Below, one piece after another: positions 63,177 to 64,000 of a stretch of DNA of 64,000 bases. Under the pieces are notes generated by a model, which ran no database searches, was not told where the DNA came from, and saw nothing but the letters and a program-made list of their open reading frames with translations. Location of the stretch: contig CP060499.1 in NCBI GenBank assembly GCA_024760525.1, positions 3,555,501-3,619,500 on the forward strand, in the 5' to 3' direction. Made by a program: the position numbers and the translations under genes. Position 1 is the first letter of the stretch, and every line of letters starts with the position of its first letter. Source of the DNA: Nitrospira sp. (GTDB lineage: Bacteria > Nitrospirota > Nitrospiria > Nitrospirales > Nitrospiraceae).

Positions 63177-63611
63177 ATGGCTATTCCAACAACTTCAGAG
63201 ACAACCAAACATTCGGAACCTCCTCTTTGGTCGATCGGCATCGCGGCTCTCATCATTCTGCTCGCTCCGCTCGTTTTATACTCACTTGCGCCGACAGGTC
63301 CCCTACGCGACGGCGATACCGTATTTTCAGATGGCCAACAACAAGTGCGCATCAGCAAGCCAAGCCCAACCCGACCAGAGCTGACGGATGATACCTGTTT
63401 GCTTGATCCAAACAGCCCTCTGATCGTCATCCAGCCACCTACCGACCAAGCCGAGGATTCAATCATTGCCCAAGTCCAAGGCAATCCGGCTAACGAATGG
63501 CCCTTTTGCCCCGTCCACGCTGAGGTGGTACTCCAGACCCATCAAGTATTTCAGAAGCCGGCTGTGTTTGGGACAGTGCGGGAATTACTGACTAGATTTT
63601 TCAGCTCATGA
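63177..63611 (+). CDS. Small membrane-anchored protein, unknown function
   Basis: A 144-residue protein with one N-terminal transmembrane helix (SIGIALIILLAPLVLYSL-type) and a soluble part of about 100 residues with two cysteines (DDTCLLDP and PFCPVHAE) that may form a disulfide. I do not recognise the family. The ATG has a GGAGGG site 4-5 bases before it. It overlaps the decayed msrA by a few bases, tail to tail. Confidence 0.6.
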   Translation: MAIPTTSETTKHSEPPLWSIGIAALIILLAPLVLYSLAPTGPLRDGDTVFSDGQQQVRISKPSPTRPELTDDTCLLDPNSPLIVIQPPTDQAEDSIIAQVQGNPANEWPFCPVHAEVVLQTHQVFQKPAVFGTVRELLTRFFSS

Positions 63612-63967
63612 CCGAGGGGGGTCTGACGTCTTCAATCGTCCGGTGAATGGCCTGCGGAACTTTGCGACCTTGGGACCAACGACGACCTGACAGTATCCTT
63701 GGAATGGATTTCGAGCGAAGTATTCCTGGTGATAGGATTCCGCTTCATACCATTGGCCGGCCGGCGCAACCTGCGTGACGATGGGAGCCTTGTACAACTG
63801 TCATGCTGCTTCGCATGTAAGGTTGCCCAGAGTTCCACCTATGTAACCGGACTCAACCGATTCCGCACCAGTGACCTGACCGTAGACCGCCACAAGACAT
63901 ACAAACAGCCGCCCGCGAGCCTGGCAACTTTCTTCTCAGATGGAATCGATCGAGTTTCATCTCCCAT
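63606..63967 (-). pseudogene. msrA: MsrA (peptide methionine sulfoxide reductase) remnant
   Basis: Reading back from the window end, an ATG at 63967 begins a short frame reaching the MsrA active-site motif (LAGGC, the catalytic Cys). A frame change then leads into AVYGQVTGAESVESGYIGGT, the strand right after the active site. Next comes NLTCEAA, an in-frame TGA, and QLYKAPIVTQVAPAG, WYEAESYHQEYF, FQGYCQVVV, the MsrA C-terminus with its recycling Cys. The middle ~90 residues of a normal ~180 are gone and the Trp after GGCF is lost. So the gene has one frameshift, one stop and one internal deletion. Confidence 0.75.
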
Positions 63968-64000
63968 CGTGTGCGGTGCGACGTGAATGGTAGGACTTTT

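Noticed and set aside
1..64000. CRISPR arrays, tRNA, rRNA, insertion sequences, prophage
   Set aside because: No regularly spaced repeats, cloverleaf segments, rRNA motifs, transposases or phage structural genes were found on reading both strands; short or degenerate ones could be missed without a scan.

Overview
The window reads as chromosomal DNA of a Nitrospira-like bacterium (phylum Nitrospirota). The reasons are gene content and architecture: very large PAS-rich NarL-type kinases, a LuxI/LuxR pair, a universal-stress protein carrying PCP_red and rubredoxin-like modules next to an AhbD/NirJ-like radical SAM enzyme, porins with an N-terminal SHOCT-like motif, and a high-50s GC content judged by eye. 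No nxr, amo or hao genes, rRNA or tRNA are visible, so the assignment is an inference.

Layout. 1-4.6 kb: end of a glyoxalase-family gene, a DapF homologue with both catalytic cysteines replaced by serine, uvrC and a FadL-type porin. 4.9-20.5 kb: a signalling block. It has convergent luxR and luxI, a lux-box-like palindrome between luxI and a divergent HisKA_3 kinase/NarL regulator pair, a second and much larger kinase (nine PAS, one GAF) with its regulator, a YqhA-type membrane protein, and a FIST / hybrid kinase / REC-kinase operon on the other strand. 20.9-25.7 kb: a HerA-like ATPase and a row of small stress-type membrane or secreted genes (DUF486, a 30-residue peptide, DUF1328, CsbD), with two copies of a palindrome upstream. 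25.7-29.2 kb: a shortened uvrA and an unknown membrane protein. 29.3-35.5 kb: a type III restriction-modification locus with an intact mod, while its AlbA_2 companion and res are both broken. 35.6-42.3 kb: ubiE, a B12-binding radical SAM gene, the Usp/PCP_red/rubredoxin fusion, an AhbD/NirJ-like enzyme and a CopD/HemJ-like membrane protein, all on the + strand and suggestive of quinone and tetrapyrrole chemistry.

42.4-46.4 kb: exported repeat proteins (YVTN-type propeller, a lipoprotein with about 51-residue CxC repeats, a kelch-like protein) plus a small periplasmic protein, in DNA that looks more AT-rich. 46.8-50.8 kb: a 2OG-Fe(II) oxygenase, lolA and ftsK. 50.9-58.8 kb: a phosphate regulon, phosphate-type porin-pstS-pstC-pstA-pstB-phoU, with a four-unit 11-bp Pho-box array before pstS. 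59-62.8 kb: a second porin with a Slp lipoprotein, an unknown lipoprotein and a frameshifted secreted gene. 63-64 kb: a small anchored protein and a decayed msrA.

Broken genes (AlbA_2, res, the 62.2-62.8 kb gene, msrA) may be real decay or sequence error; raw reads would decide. The best candidates for undescribed biology are the PCP_red/Usp/rubredoxin/radical SAM cluster, the LuxR/LuxI-linked kinase circuit and the CxC-repeat lipoprotein.
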